A stretch of DNA of 64,000 bases, taken from assembly GCF_002088945.1 (NCBI RefSeq), contig NZ_NCSU01000011.1, positions 310,001-374,000 of the forward strand. The letters are read 5' to 3'. Source of the DNA: Henriciella pelagia. GTDB lineage: Bacteria > Pseudomonadota > Alphaproteobacteria > Caulobacterales > Hyphomonadaceae. Made by a program: the position numbers and the translations under genes. Below are positions 50,127 to 59,313 of the stretch, one piece after another (the first letter of the stretch is position 1; each line of letters begins with the position of its first letter). The notes under the pieces are model-generated. The model saw nothing but the letters and a program-made list of their open reading frames with translations. It did not search any database and was not told where the DNA came from.

Positions 50127-51254
50127 GTGGAACAGCAGACTGATGAATTTGAGCCTGTGTGGGCTGCAGGTTTCATGTCGGGCACATCGATCGATGCCGT
50201 CGATGGCGCTCTTATTTTGACCGATGGTGAACAGATCTTTGAATTCGGCCCCGTCGCCGAACGAAAATATACTGCTGAGGAGCGTCGGGTCTTGCAGAAG
50301 GCAACGGATGCGGCCCGAGCATGGAACTGGGCCGGAGCGCGCCCTGAAACTGAGTTCAGCGCTGCACGCTCGGTTGTTACTCGCACGCATGGAGAAGCGT
50401 GGGATTCGCTGATCAGTGAGGCGATGTACCGACCGGCCATTGCAGGTGTGCATGGCCAGACCGTGCTCCATCGCCCGCCCATGCGCGGGCGGACAGGAGA
50501 TACACTTCAGCTCATCAATGCGGAGGCTGTACGCGCGCGTCTGGGCGTGCCACTCGCATACGACTTTCGAAGCGCAGATGTCGCGTCAGGCGGGCAGGGC
50601 GCTCCGCTGGCGCCAGCTTACCATGCGGCTCTCTTGCGCATGGGAGGCGCTGGTCGGAGCGCTGCCGTGCTTAATCTGGGAGGCGTGGCCAACATTACCT
50701 GCATGAGGCCCGACGGAGAGCTGCTCGCTTTCGACACCGGTCCGGCAAACGGCCCGATAGACGAGTGGGTCGAGAGCCATAATGCTGGAACCCACGATGC
50801 AGGCGGCACCTTTGCTGCCTCAGGCACGGTGCACGAAGACCTCGTGAACCAATGGGTGTCTCACCCATGGTTCGCAATTTCGCCGCCGAAAAGCCTCGAC
50901 CGGTTTGACTTCAATGCAGGCCTCGCCAGCGGTCTTTCGCTAGAGGACGGTGCAGCCACGTTGACGGCGTTCTCAGCGCAAGCAGTGACTGAGGCCGTAA
51001 AGCGCCTGGAGTCGCCTCCTCAACGGCTGATCGTCTGCGGCGGTGGGCGGCATAATCCGATTATGATGGCAGAGCTGCAAAGGCGTATTCCATGCCCTGT
51101 GGAGACTGCCGAACAGGCAGGATGGCTCGGTGATTCCATCGAAGCGCAGGCATTTGCGTTTCTGGCTGTCAGGGCGCTGCGCGGGCTACCGATCAGCTGG
51201 CCGGGTACGACGGGCGTCGCTCACCCCATGACAGGCGGCAAGGTTTTGCCCTAG
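50127..51254 (+). CDS. anmK: anhydro-N-acetylmuramic acid kinase
   Basis: AnmK phosphorylates and opens 1,6-anhydro-N-acetylmuramic acid recovered from peptidoglycan turnover. The 375-residue protein shows the ATP-binding phosphate-1 motif GFMSGTSIDAVDGAL (15-29), VHGQTV, VLNLGGVANIT, AFDTGPAN and the late CGGGRHNP. It is divergent from tyrS by 49 bases and converges with the alpha/beta hydrolase gene, the stops overlapping as CTAG. Confidence 0.95.
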   Translation: MEQQTDEFEPVWAAGFMSGTSIDAVDGALILTDGEQIFEFGPVAERKYTAEERRVLQKATDAARAWNWAGARPETEFSAARSVVTRTHGEAWDSLISEAMYRPAIAGVHGQTVLHRPPMRGRTGDTLQLINAEAVRARLGVPLAYDFRSADVASGGQGAPLAPAYHAALLRMGGAGRSAAVLNLGGVANITCMRPDGELLAFDTGPANGPIDEWVESHNAGTHDAGGTFAASGTVHEDLVNQWVSHPWFAISPPKSLDRFDFNAGLASGLSLEDGAATLTAFSAQAVTEAVKRLESPPQRLIVCGGGRHNPIMMAELQRRIPCPVETAEQAGWLGDSIEAQAFAFLAVRALRGLPISWPGTTGVAHPMTGGKVLP

Positions 51255-52018
51255 TCCTCGTCGTCGATGTCGCCATCGTCGCCGTCGAGTTCGCCATCGT
51301 CCTCATCGGCCTTGTTGGTGATTGCGGCCTGTCCACGTATTTTTTTCGTGTCCACTTCAGCGCGCATCTTCTGCTCGTCTTCGATCAGGCGGCGGTCGAC
51401 ATAGGTTTCGCAAAGGGCCAGAAGCTCGTCCTGCTTGCCCTGGAAGAAATGATTCGCACCAGCAACAGAGTCGCGTTCAATGACCTCACCCTTCTGGACG
51501 CGAACCTTGGTGAGGGCGCGCTCGACGTCTTTGGGGCCGGAGATCTTGTCGCTTTCGCCTGAGATAATGAGACCGGAGGCCGGACAAGGAGCGAGAAATG
51601 AGAGGTCATAATGGTTACACGGCGGCGCGATGGCTAGAAAGCCGTCGATTTCCGGGCGACGCATCAGAAGCTGAAGCGTGATCCAGGCTCCGAAGGAATA
51701 ACCGGCGCACCAGACGAAGCGCGGGCTTTCGGTGAGGTTTTCCATGTAGTCGAGAACATAGGCGGCATCTTCGAGCTCGCCGACGCCTTGATCATAAACG
51801 CCCTGCGAGCGACCGACACCGCGCGTGTTGAAGCGCAGCACGCCGAAGCCGCGCTTCTCGAACATCTGATACAGGCGGATCGTGATCGGGTCCTGCATGG
51901 TGCCACCAGCGCGCGGGTGCGGATGCAGGATGAGTGCGATCGGCGCGCCTTCCTGCGGCGGCTCGGTGTAACGAGCTTCAATTCGACCTGCGGGACCGGG
52001 AATGATGAGTTCTGCCAT
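51251..52018 (-). CDS. alpha/beta hydrolase with a strongly acidic C-terminal tail
   Basis: A 255-residue alpha/beta-hydrolase of the group often annotated as dienelactone-hydrolase-like. It shows ALILHPHPRAGGTM, RFNTRGVGRSQG, the nucleophile elbow AGYSFGAW, the acid-region aspartate in SGESDKISG and a histidine in AGANHFF. The last ~20 residues are almost only Asp, Glu and Gly, coded by a low-complexity GAY-rich tract (about 51254-51310). No signal peptide. AGAGG precedes the ATG. Substrate unknown. It is divergent from the Fe-S operon. Confidence 0.85.
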   Translation of the reverse strand: MAELIIPGPAGRIEARYTEPPQEGAPIALILHPHPRAGGTMQDPITIRLYQMFEKRGFGVLRFNTRGVGRSQGVYDQGVGELEDAAYVLDYMENLTESPRFVWCAGYSFGAWITLQLLMRRPEIDGFLAIAPPCNHYDLSFLAPCPASGLIISGESDKISGPKDVERALTKVRVQKGEVIERDSVAGANHFFQGKQDELLALCETYVDRRLIEDEQKMRAEVDTKKIRGQAAITNKADEDDGELDGDDGDIDDED

Positions 52019-52055
52019 GTACGGCGCCTCTCTGACTAGCGCTTAGAAGATCTGG

Positions 52056-52062
52056 AAGGAGG
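52056..52062 (+). promoter_or_regulatory. strong Shine-Dalgarno of the cysteine-rich leader ORF
   Basis: AAGGAGG at 52056-52062 is a nearly perfect anti-16S match, eight bases before a GTG at 52071. No annotated-size gene uses it. The cysteine desulfurase ATG at 52136 has only GGTGAG two bases upstream, a poor site. The contrast indicates that ribosomes load at 52071. Confidence 0.7.
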
Positions 52063-52070
52063 CGCTTTAC

Positions 52071-52139
52071 GTGAAACGCGCAAGGAAATGCAAGTTTTTG
52101 TGTAAGCCGTGCGCGTGTTATCATATGGGTGAGCCATGA
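52071..52139 (+). CDS. cysteine-rich leader peptide, 22 residues
   Basis: A small ORF: GTG start, 22 codons, TGA at 52137-52139. It encodes four cysteines (positions 7, 11, 14 and 16, pattern C-x3-C-x2-C-x-C) in a lysine/arginine-rich N-terminal context (MKRARKCKF). A strong Shine-Dalgarno precedes it. Its TGA overlaps the ATG of the cysteine desulfurase gene (ATGA), so translation of that gene is likely coupled. It could sense Cys-tRNA supply by ribosome pausing, as shown for polycysteine upstream ORFs in mycobacteria, or bind a metal or cluster. No homologue is known to me; calling it a gene is inference. Confidence 0.55.
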   Translation: MKRARKCKFLCKPCACYHMGEP

Positions 52140-53278
52140 TTTACGCAGACTACAACGCCACTGCTCCGCTGCGGCCTGAAGCGCACACTGCAATGATGGC
52201 TGCGCTGGACATCGGTGCCAACCCTTCGAGCGTCCACGGCCCGGGGCGAGCGGCACGCAAGGTATTGGAAACCGCCCGGTCCCAGGTGGCAGCAGCCATT
52301 GGCGGAATTGCGCAGGACGTGATTTTCACCTCTGGCGGAACAGAAGCGATTGCCCTTGCCATCCACGGTTCTGTGAGGAAGCTGGACGGTGATTGTACCT
52401 TGCTGGTCTCGGCGATCGAACATGAAGCTTCCGCAAAGAATGCCGGCTTCGCGAATGCGCCAGTCGAGACCGCCTATGTCAACACGAACGGTCAACTTGA
52501 TCTTGATCAGCTTCAGCAAAGGCTAAGAAATTGGGACCTCACAGCTTCGGGTACGCCCATCCTCGTATTGATGATGGCGAACAATGAGACCGGCGTGATC
52601 CAGCCCGTTGCGGAAGCTGCGGCCATAGTTCATGAAGCGGGCGGCCTGGTGATTTGCGACGCTGTTCAGGCGCTCGGAAAAATCCAGGTGAACGTTTCTC
52701 TATTAGGCGCTGATTACGTTGCTTTATCTGCGCATAAAACTGGCGGGCCGCAGGGGGCAGGGGCTCTTTGGCTGCGCGCCGGGGCGCCGCTTATGGCCGG
52801 CCTATTGGGAGGCGGGCAGGAACGGTCGCTTCGTTCAGGGACAGAAAACCTGTCAGGCATTGCTGGCTTTGGAGCTGCTGCAGAGGCCGCTAACCGTAAC
52901 TATATGTTTATGGACAAACTTGCGGAATGGCGTGACGCGATGGAAGCTGAACTCAAGTCAGTGGCAGGCGTGACGATCTTTGGTGAATCCGTTGCACGCT
53001 TGCCCAACACGTCAAATTTCGCCGCGGAAGGTTTCCGCGCTGAAACACAAGTCATGGCCATGGACCTGGCTGGCGTAGCAGTTTCATCAGGGTCGGCCTG
53101 CTCGAGTGGAAAGGTCAAACGGTCTCTGGTGCTGGCTGCAATGGGAGTACCAGACTCACTTGCGGAGTGTGCAATCCGCACCAGTTATGGTTGGAAGAGT
53201 TCTGAAGAAGATTTTCGCAGAACCGCGGCAGCCTGGTTGGAGGTCGCTGACCGGCGCAGAATGAAGGAGACAGCCTGA
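52136..53278 (+). CDS. iscS: cysteine desulfurase, IscS/NifS type
   Basis: A PLP enzyme that takes sulfur from cysteine for Fe-S clusters. The 380-residue protein starts [16 protein letters not shown]. It has the PLP-binding histidine/aspartate region ([23 protein letters not shown]), the Schiff-base lysine in [13 protein letters not shown], and the catalytic cysteine in [15 protein letters not shown]. It is the first full gene of the suf-type operon. An Rrf2-type regulator (IscR) would be expected in front, but only the Cys-rich leader is found. sufB follows one base later. Confidence 0.93.
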   Translation: MIYADYNATAPLRPEAHTAMMAALDIGANPSSVHGPGRAARKVLETARSQVAAAIGGIAQDVIFTSGGTEAIALAIHGSVRKLDGDCTLLVSAIEHEASAKNAGFANAPVETAYVNTNGQLDLDQLQQRLRNWDLTASGTPILVLMMANNETGVIQPVAEAAAIVHEAGGLVICDAVQALGKIQVNVSLLGADYVALSAHKTGGPQGAGALWLRAGAPLMAGLLGGGQERSLRSGTENLSGIAGFGAAAEAANRNYMFMDKLAEWRDAMEAELKSVAGVTIFGESVARLPNTSNFAAEGFRAETQVMAMDLAGVAVSSGSACSSGKVKRSLVLAAMGVPDSLAECAIRTSYGWKSSEEDFRRTAAAWLEVADRRRMKETA

Positions 53279-53279
53279 C

Positions 53280-54821
53280 ATGGCTGACGATATCAGGGTT
53301 AAGGATGGCATCGATGCCGATACCGTTGCAGCCGCAAAAGCGCTGCAATCGGAGAATTATTCGGCCGGGTTTGCCACGGACATCGAGACTGAATACGCGC
53401 CGAAAGGGCTCAACAGGGATGTTATTCGGTTCATCTCTGAAAAGAAAGGCGAGCCAGCATGGATGCTGGAGTGGCGCCTGAAAGCCTATGAGCGCTGGCT
53501 GACCATGGAAGAGCCGAACTGGGCAATGGTCGAGTATGAGAAGATCGACTACCAGGACATTTATTACTACGCAGCGCCCAAGACTGGCGCGAAATACGAG
53601 TCCATCGACGATGTTCCAAAGGAAATCCTCGAGACTTACGAAAAGCTTGGTATCCCTCTGCGGGAAGCGGAAGTCCTGCTTGGGGTTGAAGGTTCCGCTG
53701 ATACGGCTGCGGATGCCCGCGGCACGACGCAGCCCGCCGGAACGCGAGTTGCTGTGGATGCCGTGTTCGATTCGGTTTCGGTGGCGACAACGTTCCGGAA
53801 GGAGCTTCAGAAGGCCGGCGTCATCTTCATGTCGATTTCCGAGGCGCTTCGCGAACATCCGGAATTGGTCCGTAAGTATCTCGGCACGGTGGTGCCGCAG
53901 TCGGACAACTTCTTTGCGACGCTGAACAGTGCGGTCTTTTCCGATGGCACATTTGTTTATGTGCCAGAAGGCGTGCGTTGCCCTATGGAGCTCAGCACCT
54001 ATTTCCGGATGAATGCTGAGAATACAGGACAATTCGAGCGCACACTCATCATCGCCGACAAGGGCGCCTATGTTTCCTACCTGGAAGGGTGTACGGCCCC
54101 AATGCGGGACGAAAACCAGCTACATGCCGCAGTTGTTGAACTCGTTGCGCTCGAGGATGCCGAGATCAAGTATTCAACGGTCCAGAACTGGTGGCCCGGC
54201 GACGAGAATGGCAAAGGCGGAATTTACAATTTCGTAACCAAGCGCGGCGATTGCAGAGGTCCCCGCTCCAAGATCAGCTGGACGCAGGTTGAGACTGGCT
54301 CTGCGGTGACCTGGAAATATCCGTCCTGTATCCTGCGCGGAGACGACAGCGTCGGAGAGTTTTACTCGATTGCAGTGACGAACGGACGTCAGATGGCGGA
54401 CACCGGCACAAAGATGATCCATCTCGGAAAGAACACTCGATCCCGAATCATCTCGAAGGGGATTTCCGCCGGACGGTCCGACAACACTTATCGCGGGCTT
54501 GTTTCTGTGCATCAAAAGGCTTCCAAGGCACGGAATTTCACGCAATGCGATTCCTTGCTGATCGGCGGAGACTGCGGCGCCCACACGGTTCCATATGTCG
54601 AGAATCGATGCGCCAATGCGCAGCTGGAGCATGAGGCGACGACGACCAAGCTGTCTGAAGACCAGCTATTCTATGCACGTCAGAGAGGTCTCGGCGAAGA
54701 GCAGGCGGTTGCGCTTCTGGTCAATGGGTTTGTGCGTGACGTGATGCAGCACTTGCCAATGGAGTTTGCGGTCGAAGCCCAGAAGCTGCTCGAAGTCAGT
54801 CTCGAAGGTAGTGTTGGCTGA
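53280..54821 (+). CDS. sufB: Fe-S cluster assembly scaffold SufB
   Basis: SufB is the main scaffold subunit of the SufBCD complex on which clusters are built. The 513-residue protein is of normal length and shows [58 protein letters not shown]-like [16 protein letters not shown] and [18 protein letters not shown]. The late cysteine and glutamate residues match known functional positions in E. coli SufB. Its TGA overlaps the ATG of the NTF2-like gene. Confidence 0.96.
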   Translation: MADDIRVKDGIDADTVAAAKALQSENYSAGFATDIETEYAPKGLNRDVIRFISEKKGEPAWMLEWRLKAYERWLTMEEPNWAMVEYEKIDYQDIYYYAAPKTGAKYESIDDVPKEILETYEKLGIPLREAEVLLGVEGSADTAADARGTTQPAGTRVAVDAVFDSVSVATTFRKELQKAGVIFMSISEALREHPELVRKYLGTVVPQSDNFFATLNSAVFSDGTFVYVPEGVRCPMELSTYFRMNAENTGQFERTLIIADKGAYVSYLEGCTAPMRDENQLHAAVVELVALEDAEIKYSTVQNWWPGDENGKGGIYNFVTKRGDCRGPRSKISWTQVETGSAVTWKYPSCILRGDDSVGEFYSIAVTNGRQMADTGTKMIHLGKNTRSRIISKGISAGRSDNTYRGLVSVHQKASKARNFTQCDSLLIGGDCGAHTVPYVENRCANAQLEHEATTTKLSEDQLFYARQRGLGEEQAVALLVNGFVRDVMQHLPMEFAVEAQKLLEVSLEGSVG

Positions 54822-55225
54822 TGGAAGCAGCTGCATTCGCGTCCTGGCTCGACAAGCTGAAAACAGCGCTTGATGAGATGGATGGGCTCGCCTTCGCAGC
54901 GCTTTTCTCAAACAATGCGGTTTTTTATGAAGCGCCCTTCAATGCTCCACGAAAGGGGCGCGCCGCCATTCGTTCCGCGATTGATGAAATGGCGAACCTG
55001 CGACGAGAGAGCCGATTTTCAGCGCAAGTCATCGGTATCGAACCGAATGTTGGATGGGCGATTTGGGAAAATGCGTTCACCAGGGCCGGGACTGATGACC
55101 CTGTACGGCTTGAAGGAATATTGAAGGCCCGCTTCAATGCCAAAGGGCTTTGCACGGAATTCCAGCAGTGGTGGCACAAGCTGGAACCCGGACAAGACGA
55201 TCTCATGCGAGATTTCGACGCTTAA
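54821..55225 (+). CDS. NTF2/SnoaL-like protein within the suf operon
   Basis: A 134-residue protein with the cone-shaped NTF2/SnoaL fold pattern: an N-terminal helix pair (FASWLDKLKTALDEMD), a strand with the fold's typical FSNNAVFYEAPF, RKGRAAIRSAIDEM and a Trp-rich C-terminal sheet (WAIWENAFTR, FQQWWHKL). No signal peptide and no conserved catalytic set that I can name. It overlaps sufB by one base (TGATG) and so is part of the Fe-S operon. NTF2-like proteins can be enzymes or small-molecule binders; function unknown. Confidence 0.8.
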   Translation: MEAAAFASWLDKLKTALDEMDGLAFAALFSNNAVFYEAPFNAPRKGRAAIRSAIDEMANLRRESRFSAQVIGIEPNVGWAIWENAFTRAGTDDPVRLEGILKARFNAKGLCTEFQQWWHKLEPGQDDLMRDFDA

Positions 55226-55292
55226 GGTCTGGCGGCACATTCATTGCTGATTACACTGGGCAATTAGTTTTTATCGAATTGAATGGAGCACC

Positions 55293-56012
55293 ATGACGCG
55301 TTGGTGTCTCATATTGGGAGTGTTTCTGGGAGCCTGTTCGACGCAGGCTAAACCGGAGCCATACTGGATCCCCTACAATGGATACGGCCAGACATTGCCG
55401 ATTGGCGCTCAAGCCACTGTCTCGGTGTTTGGAGCTACTGCGGGCCAAACGGTTGCTTCCTCATCGGATGTCGCCGTGTCTGATATCGGTCCATCCCTCG
55501 ACGCATTTCTTGCACCTTCAGGAGACGAGCTAATTCTCCTACCGAACCGGCTCGACAAGCGTCACCTAGACTTCTCTCTTGAGAGCCTGAAAATCATGGA
55601 CCGATGGCTGAATGACATTCATACCATCAATAAACTGCAGGCCGATCAGGGGCGTGCGGGTGAGTCGTTGGTCAGCGATGGGCGCGGCGATAATTCGGTG
55701 ATGTTCGCCGGCCTGTACCTTGGCGAAGTCATCCGGGCAAATTCCTCGCTCAATTGGAACTGGCAGCGCTTTGACAGTTTTCTGAGCGCCAATCCGTACT
55801 TTGTCGAACACTATGGCGTCGAGCCTGGTCTCGACAGTTTCGTCCTCGTCGGCCCCCAAGGTGTAGCGACGCCGATCAATACGGCGCTGAAGCGTGTGCT
55901 TATGGGTAAGGAGGAGAGCCTGCATTTCATCGGCACCTTGCTGGTAGAACCCGTTGATCTTGAGACTGCCGTTTCTGGCCAGAACTTCTATGGTCTCAGC
56001 AATATTCGCTGA
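55293..56012 (+). CDS. putative lipoprotein of unknown function within the suf operon
   Basis: A 239-residue protein with a lipoprotein signal: a short positive N-terminus (MTRW), a hydrophobic stretch and lipobox LGAC with Cys15. Ser follows the cysteine, predicting the outer membrane. The mature part has no motif I recognise; notable stretches are YWIPYNGYGQTLPIGAQ and ELILLPNRLDKRHLDF. GGAG precedes the ATG, after a 67-base gap that is the longest in the operon. A cell-envelope protein among cytoplasmic Fe-S genes is unexpected. Confidence 0.75.
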   Translation: MTRWCLILGVFLGACSTQAKPEPYWIPYNGYGQTLPIGAQATVSVFGATAGQTVASSSDVAVSDIGPSLDAFLAPSGDELILLPNRLDKRHLDFSLESLKIMDRWLNDIHTINKLQADQGRAGESLVSDGRGDNSVMFAGLYLGEVIRANSSLNWNWQRFDSFLSANPYFVEHYGVEPGLDSFVLVGPQGVATPINTALKRVLMGKEESLHFIGTLLVEPVDLETAVSGQNFYGLSNIR

Positions 56013-56077
56013 AGGTCGTGCCGATTCGCCGCATAAACAGGCTTTGAATTCGGCACGTATGTCTCTACATGCGCAGC

Positions 56078-56839
56078 ATGTTGAATCTTCAGAATCTGCA
56101 CGCAACCGTAGGCGAGGGCGACGAGGCAAAGCCGATCATCAATGGCCTGTCTCTCGAGGTACCTGCAGGTGAAATACATGCCATCATGGGGCCCAACGGT
56201 GCCGGCAAGTCCACACTCTCATATGTTCTGACCGGTCGGGAAGGCTATGAGGTTACCGAAGGCTCCGCGACGCTCGAGGGAGAGGATCTTTTGTCCATGG
56301 AGCCAGAAGAACGCGCCGCTAAAGGCCTGTTCTTGTCGTTCCAGTACCCGATCGAGATTCCCGGTGTTCCCGTCATGACGTTCGTGAGAACAGCTATGAA
56401 CGCGCAGCGAAAGCTCCGGGGGGAAGATGAGATTTCCGCGCCGGAGTTCATCAAAAAGGCGAGGGAAGTCGGCGCCGCGTTGAACATCGATGCAGAGATG
56501 CTGAAGCGGCCGCTTAATGTCGGATTTTCCGGCGGTGAGAAGAAGCGGCTTGAGATTTTCCAGATGATGATGCTCGAGCCTCGTTTCGCTATCCTGGATG
56601 AGACAGACTCAGGCCTGGACATCGATGCATTGAAAACAGTAGCGGACGGGGTAAATGTCCTTCGGCGTTCTGACCGGGGCATGCTTGTCATTACCCACTA
56701 TCAACGTCTTCTCGACTACATCAGACCAGATCGTGTCCACGTGCTCGCAAAAGGCCGGATCGTGGCCTCAGGTGGGCCAGACCTGGCTCTTCGCCTTGAA
56801 AAGGAAGGCTATGACGGAGTTCTGGGAGAGCCAGCTTGA
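56078..56839 (+). CDS. sufC: Fe-S cluster assembly ATPase SufC
   Basis: SufC is the ABC-type ATPase of SufBCD. From the ATG at 56078 (MLNLQNLHATVG) it has 253 residues. Motifs: Walker A MGPNGAGKSTLS, the ABC signature VGFSGGEKKRLEI, Walker B FAILDETDSGLDID, and the switch histidine in VITHYQRLLDYI. A second ATG at 56069 would add three residues. It comes 65 bases after the lipoprotein gene and overlaps sufD by four (TTGA). Confidence 0.96.
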   Translation: MLNLQNLHATVGEGDEAKPIINGLSLEVPAGEIHAIMGPNGAGKSTLSYVLTGREGYEVTEGSATLEGEDLLSMEPEERAAKGLFLSFQYPIEIPGVPVMTFVRTAMNAQRKLRGEDEISAPEFIKKAREVGAALNIDAEMLKRPLNVGFSGGEKKRLEIFQMMMLEPRFAILDETDSGLDIDALKTVADGVNVLRRSDRGMLVITHYQRLLDYIRPDRVHVLAKGRIVASGGPDLALRLEKEGYDGVLGEPA

Positions 56840-58077
56840 CCATAGCCGACGCCTCCAATCCGCTCTCAAACCCGACTATTGCTGAGAAGAAGCTTTTTGA
56901 TCGCTGTCGCGCGATGAGAGCTACTAATAGCCGGACATCTGCTTTTGGTCTTTTTGCCGAAACAGGTCTTCCGCACCGCCGGATGGAGCAGTGGAAGTGG
57001 ACGGATATTCGTGCCGCTCTGACGAATCTGGAGACGCCGTCCATCGACCTTGCAAAGCAGACTGTGGAGGTGCCTGAGGGCGCGTGTGTCCTGATATTTG
57101 ATGGAGTGGCATGGAAACTTCCAGAGACCCTGCCCGAAGGTGTCTCAGCGCATCGACAGTCGGACGCTACACCTTTGAAGACCATCGAAGGCCTGCCACT
57201 TGGACAGCTCACTGCATCAATGACAGGACAGGATTCCTCATCCGATTTTGTTTCGATCGAAATTTCAGGGAAGGTGGACCAACCCATCTTCCTCGACTTT
57301 GCGAGCGCTCCGGCGGAAACGGCTTTCGCGCGCCTGGCATTTAATATCCTGCCTGACTGTTCGGTGAGATTGATCGAGGCGCACTCGGGCAATGCCGCGT
57401 TTTCGTCGACACTGATTGAGTTTCGGCTCCAGAGTGGCGCGTCTGTCGACCGCACCTTTGTCCAGCGTGCGTCGACGGCGCAATCTGTGGGTATTACCGC
57501 GACGGCTGTGCTTGGGGAGAAGGCGTCGTTTGTTCAGACTGCGCTTGGTTTTGGCGCGAAAGTGTGCCGTGTTGAGACCCATGTTAGATTTGAGGGCGCT
57601 GAAGCCCATGCGGAGCTGAATTCGGCATATCTGGCGGGTGATGACCATCACATAGATTTTACCAGTCATGTGACGCATGCGGCCCCCTCGTGCACGACGC
57701 GGCAACTGACCAAGGGCGCAGTGAGCAAAGGCGGGCGCGGCGTGTTTCAGGGCAAGTTTCTGGTCCCGCGCAGCATCGGACAGTTCACCGATGCCGATAT
57801 GCAGCATCAGGCATTGCTGCTTGAGGACGGTGCAGAAGTGTTCGCGAAACCGGAACTTGAAATATATGCAGACGATGTCGAATGCGCCCACGGAAACACG
57901 TCCGGCCAGCTTGATGAGGCTGCTCTCTTTTACATGCGGCAGCGAGGCATACCGGCAGTCGAGGCACGGGCCTTGCTGACCGAAGCGTTTATTGTGGAAG
58001 CTTTGCAGACGGCGCATGAAGCCGTACGCGACCAGATGATCGATGAGGCCCGCAATTTCTTGCGTGCAGAGGGATAA
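56836..58077 (+). CDS. sufD: Fe-S cluster assembly protein SufD
   Basis: SufD pairs with SufB in the scaffold complex. The 413-residue protein has a divergent helical N-terminal part (GLPHRRMEQWKWTDIRAAL) and the SufB/D beta-helix core. Conserved C-terminal stretches are AVSKGGRGVFQGKFLV, HQALLLEDGAEVFAKPELEIYADDVECAHGNT with the histidine needed for cluster assembly, and EAALFYMRQRGIP. TTG start inside the sufC stop. sufS follows nine bases later. Confidence 0.95.
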   Translation: MTIADASNPLSNPTIAEKKLFDRCRAMRATNSRTSAFGLFAETGLPHRRMEQWKWTDIRAALTNLETPSIDLAKQTVEVPEGACVLIFDGVAWKLPETLPEGVSAHRQSDATPLKTIEGLPLGQLTASMTGQDSSSDFVSIEISGKVDQPIFLDFASAPAETAFARLAFNILPDCSVRLIEAHSGNAAFSSTLIEFRLQSGASVDRTFVQRASTAQSVGITATAVLGEKASFVQTALGFGAKVCRVETHVRFEGAEAHAELNSAYLAGDDHHIDFTSHVTHAAPSCTTRQLTKGAVSKGGRGVFQGKFLVPRSIGQFTDADMQHQALLLEDGAEVFAKPELEIYADDVECAHGNTSGQLDEAALFYMRQRGIPAVEARALLTEAFIVEALQTAHEAVRDQMIDEARNFLRAEG

Positions 58078-58086
58078 GGCGGCGTC

Positions 58087-59304
58087 ATGCCTCTAGATAT
58101 CGAAGCGATCCGTTCCCAGTTTCCAATCCTTCGGCGCGAAGTGAATGGACGCCCTCTGGCCTATCTGGACAACGCCGCAAGTGCGCAGAAACCCGACCGC
58201 GTTCTGGACAAGATGAGCGAGCAGGCCCGGACAGCATACGCGAATGTGCATCGCGGTCTTCATACATTGGCGAATGAGACCACCGAGGCCTATGAGGGGG
58301 CGCGCTCGAAAGTCCAGCACTTCATCAATGCACCATCGCCCGAAACGATTATATTCACCAAAGGTGGCACGGAAGCCATCAATCTGGTGGCGGCTGGTCT
58401 TGCTGCGGACATATCGCCCGGCGATGAAATTATCCTGTCCGTATATGAGCACCATTCGAATATTGTTCCCTGGCACTTCCTGCGAGAACGTCACGGCGCC
58501 GTTCTAAAATGGGCGCCGCTGCTGGAGGATGGCAGCATCGATATGGATGCTTTCCGCGAAATGCTGGGCCCCCGCACACGCATGGTTGCGATCGGACATA
58601 TGTCGAATGTACTCGGCACTGTTTCAGACGCAAAAGAGATTACAGCTCTTGCCCATGAAGCCGGTGCACAGGTGCTGTTCGATGGGTGCCAGGCAGGCGT
58701 CCATCTCGACATTGATGTGCAGGACATTGATTGCGATTTCTATGTACTGACGGCTCACAAGATATATGGCCCGACCGGTATCGGTGCGCTCTACGGCAAG
58801 CCCGAAGCCCTGAAGCGTCTTCGCCCGTATCAGGGTGGTGGGGAAATGATCGAAATCGTCGAAACAGACCGCGTCACCTACAATGAAGCGCCTCACAAAT
58901 TCGAAGCTGGTACGCCGCCAATTCTTCAGGCCATTGGGTTTGGGGAAGCCATTGACTGGCTTTCCCAGTTCGACAAGCAGGCCATACGCGACCATGAGCA
59001 TGCGCTATACGCGCGTGCATCCAGCGAATTGGCAAAAGTGAACGGCCTGACCGAATTTGGTCATGCGCCGGGCAAGGGTCCGATATTGTCCTTCAGCATT
59101 GAGGGCATTCATCCCCATGACATAGCACAGCTTCTGGACCGATATGGCGTCGCTGTACGTGCAGGACACCATTGCGCTCAGCCTCTCATGACCCATCTAG
59201 GTACTACAGCGACCGCACGCGCAAGTTTCGCCGTCTACAACAACGATGCCGATGTGGACGCTTTCATCGAAGCTCTCCACAAGGCGCGTGGAATGCTGCT
59301 ATAA
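58087..59304 (+). CDS. sufS: cysteine desulfurase SufS
   Basis: The second cysteine desulfurase of the operon, of the SufS/CsdA group, donating persulfide sulfur to SufBCD. The 405-residue protein shows PLAYLDNAASAQKP, EHHSNIVPW, the PLP lysine in LTAHKIYGPTGIGALYG and the catalytic cysteine in VRAGHHCAQPLM. SufS normally needs a SufE or SufU partner; none is present in the window. The DUF59 gene follows after nine bases. Confidence 0.96.
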   Translation: MPLDIEAIRSQFPILRREVNGRPLAYLDNAASAQKPDRVLDKMSEQARTAYANVHRGLHTLANETTEAYEGARSKVQHFINAPSPETIIFTKGGTEAINLVAAGLAADISPGDEIILSVYEHHSNIVPWHFLRERHGAVLKWAPLLEDGSIDMDAFREMLGPRTRMVAIGHMSNVLGTVSDAKEITALAHEAGAQVLFDGCQAGVHLDIDVQDIDCDFYVLTAHKIYGPTGIGALYGKPEALKRLRPYQGGGEMIEIVETDRVTYNEAPHKFEAGTPPILQAIGFGEAIDWLSQFDKQAIRDHEHALYARASSELAKVNGLTEFGHAPGKGPILSFSIEGIHPHDIAQLLDRYGVAVRAGHHCAQPLMTHLGTTATARASFAVYNNDADVDAFIEALHKARGMLL

Positions 59305-59313
59305 GGTGCCCAC

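Noticed and set aside
50078-50482. N-terminal extension of tyrS by 135 codons
   Set aside because: It would run antisense through anmK. The ATG at 50077 is the family start with a Shine-Dalgarno.
53115-54032. A 305-codon open frame on the minus strand
   Set aside because: Antisense to sufB; no domain seen.
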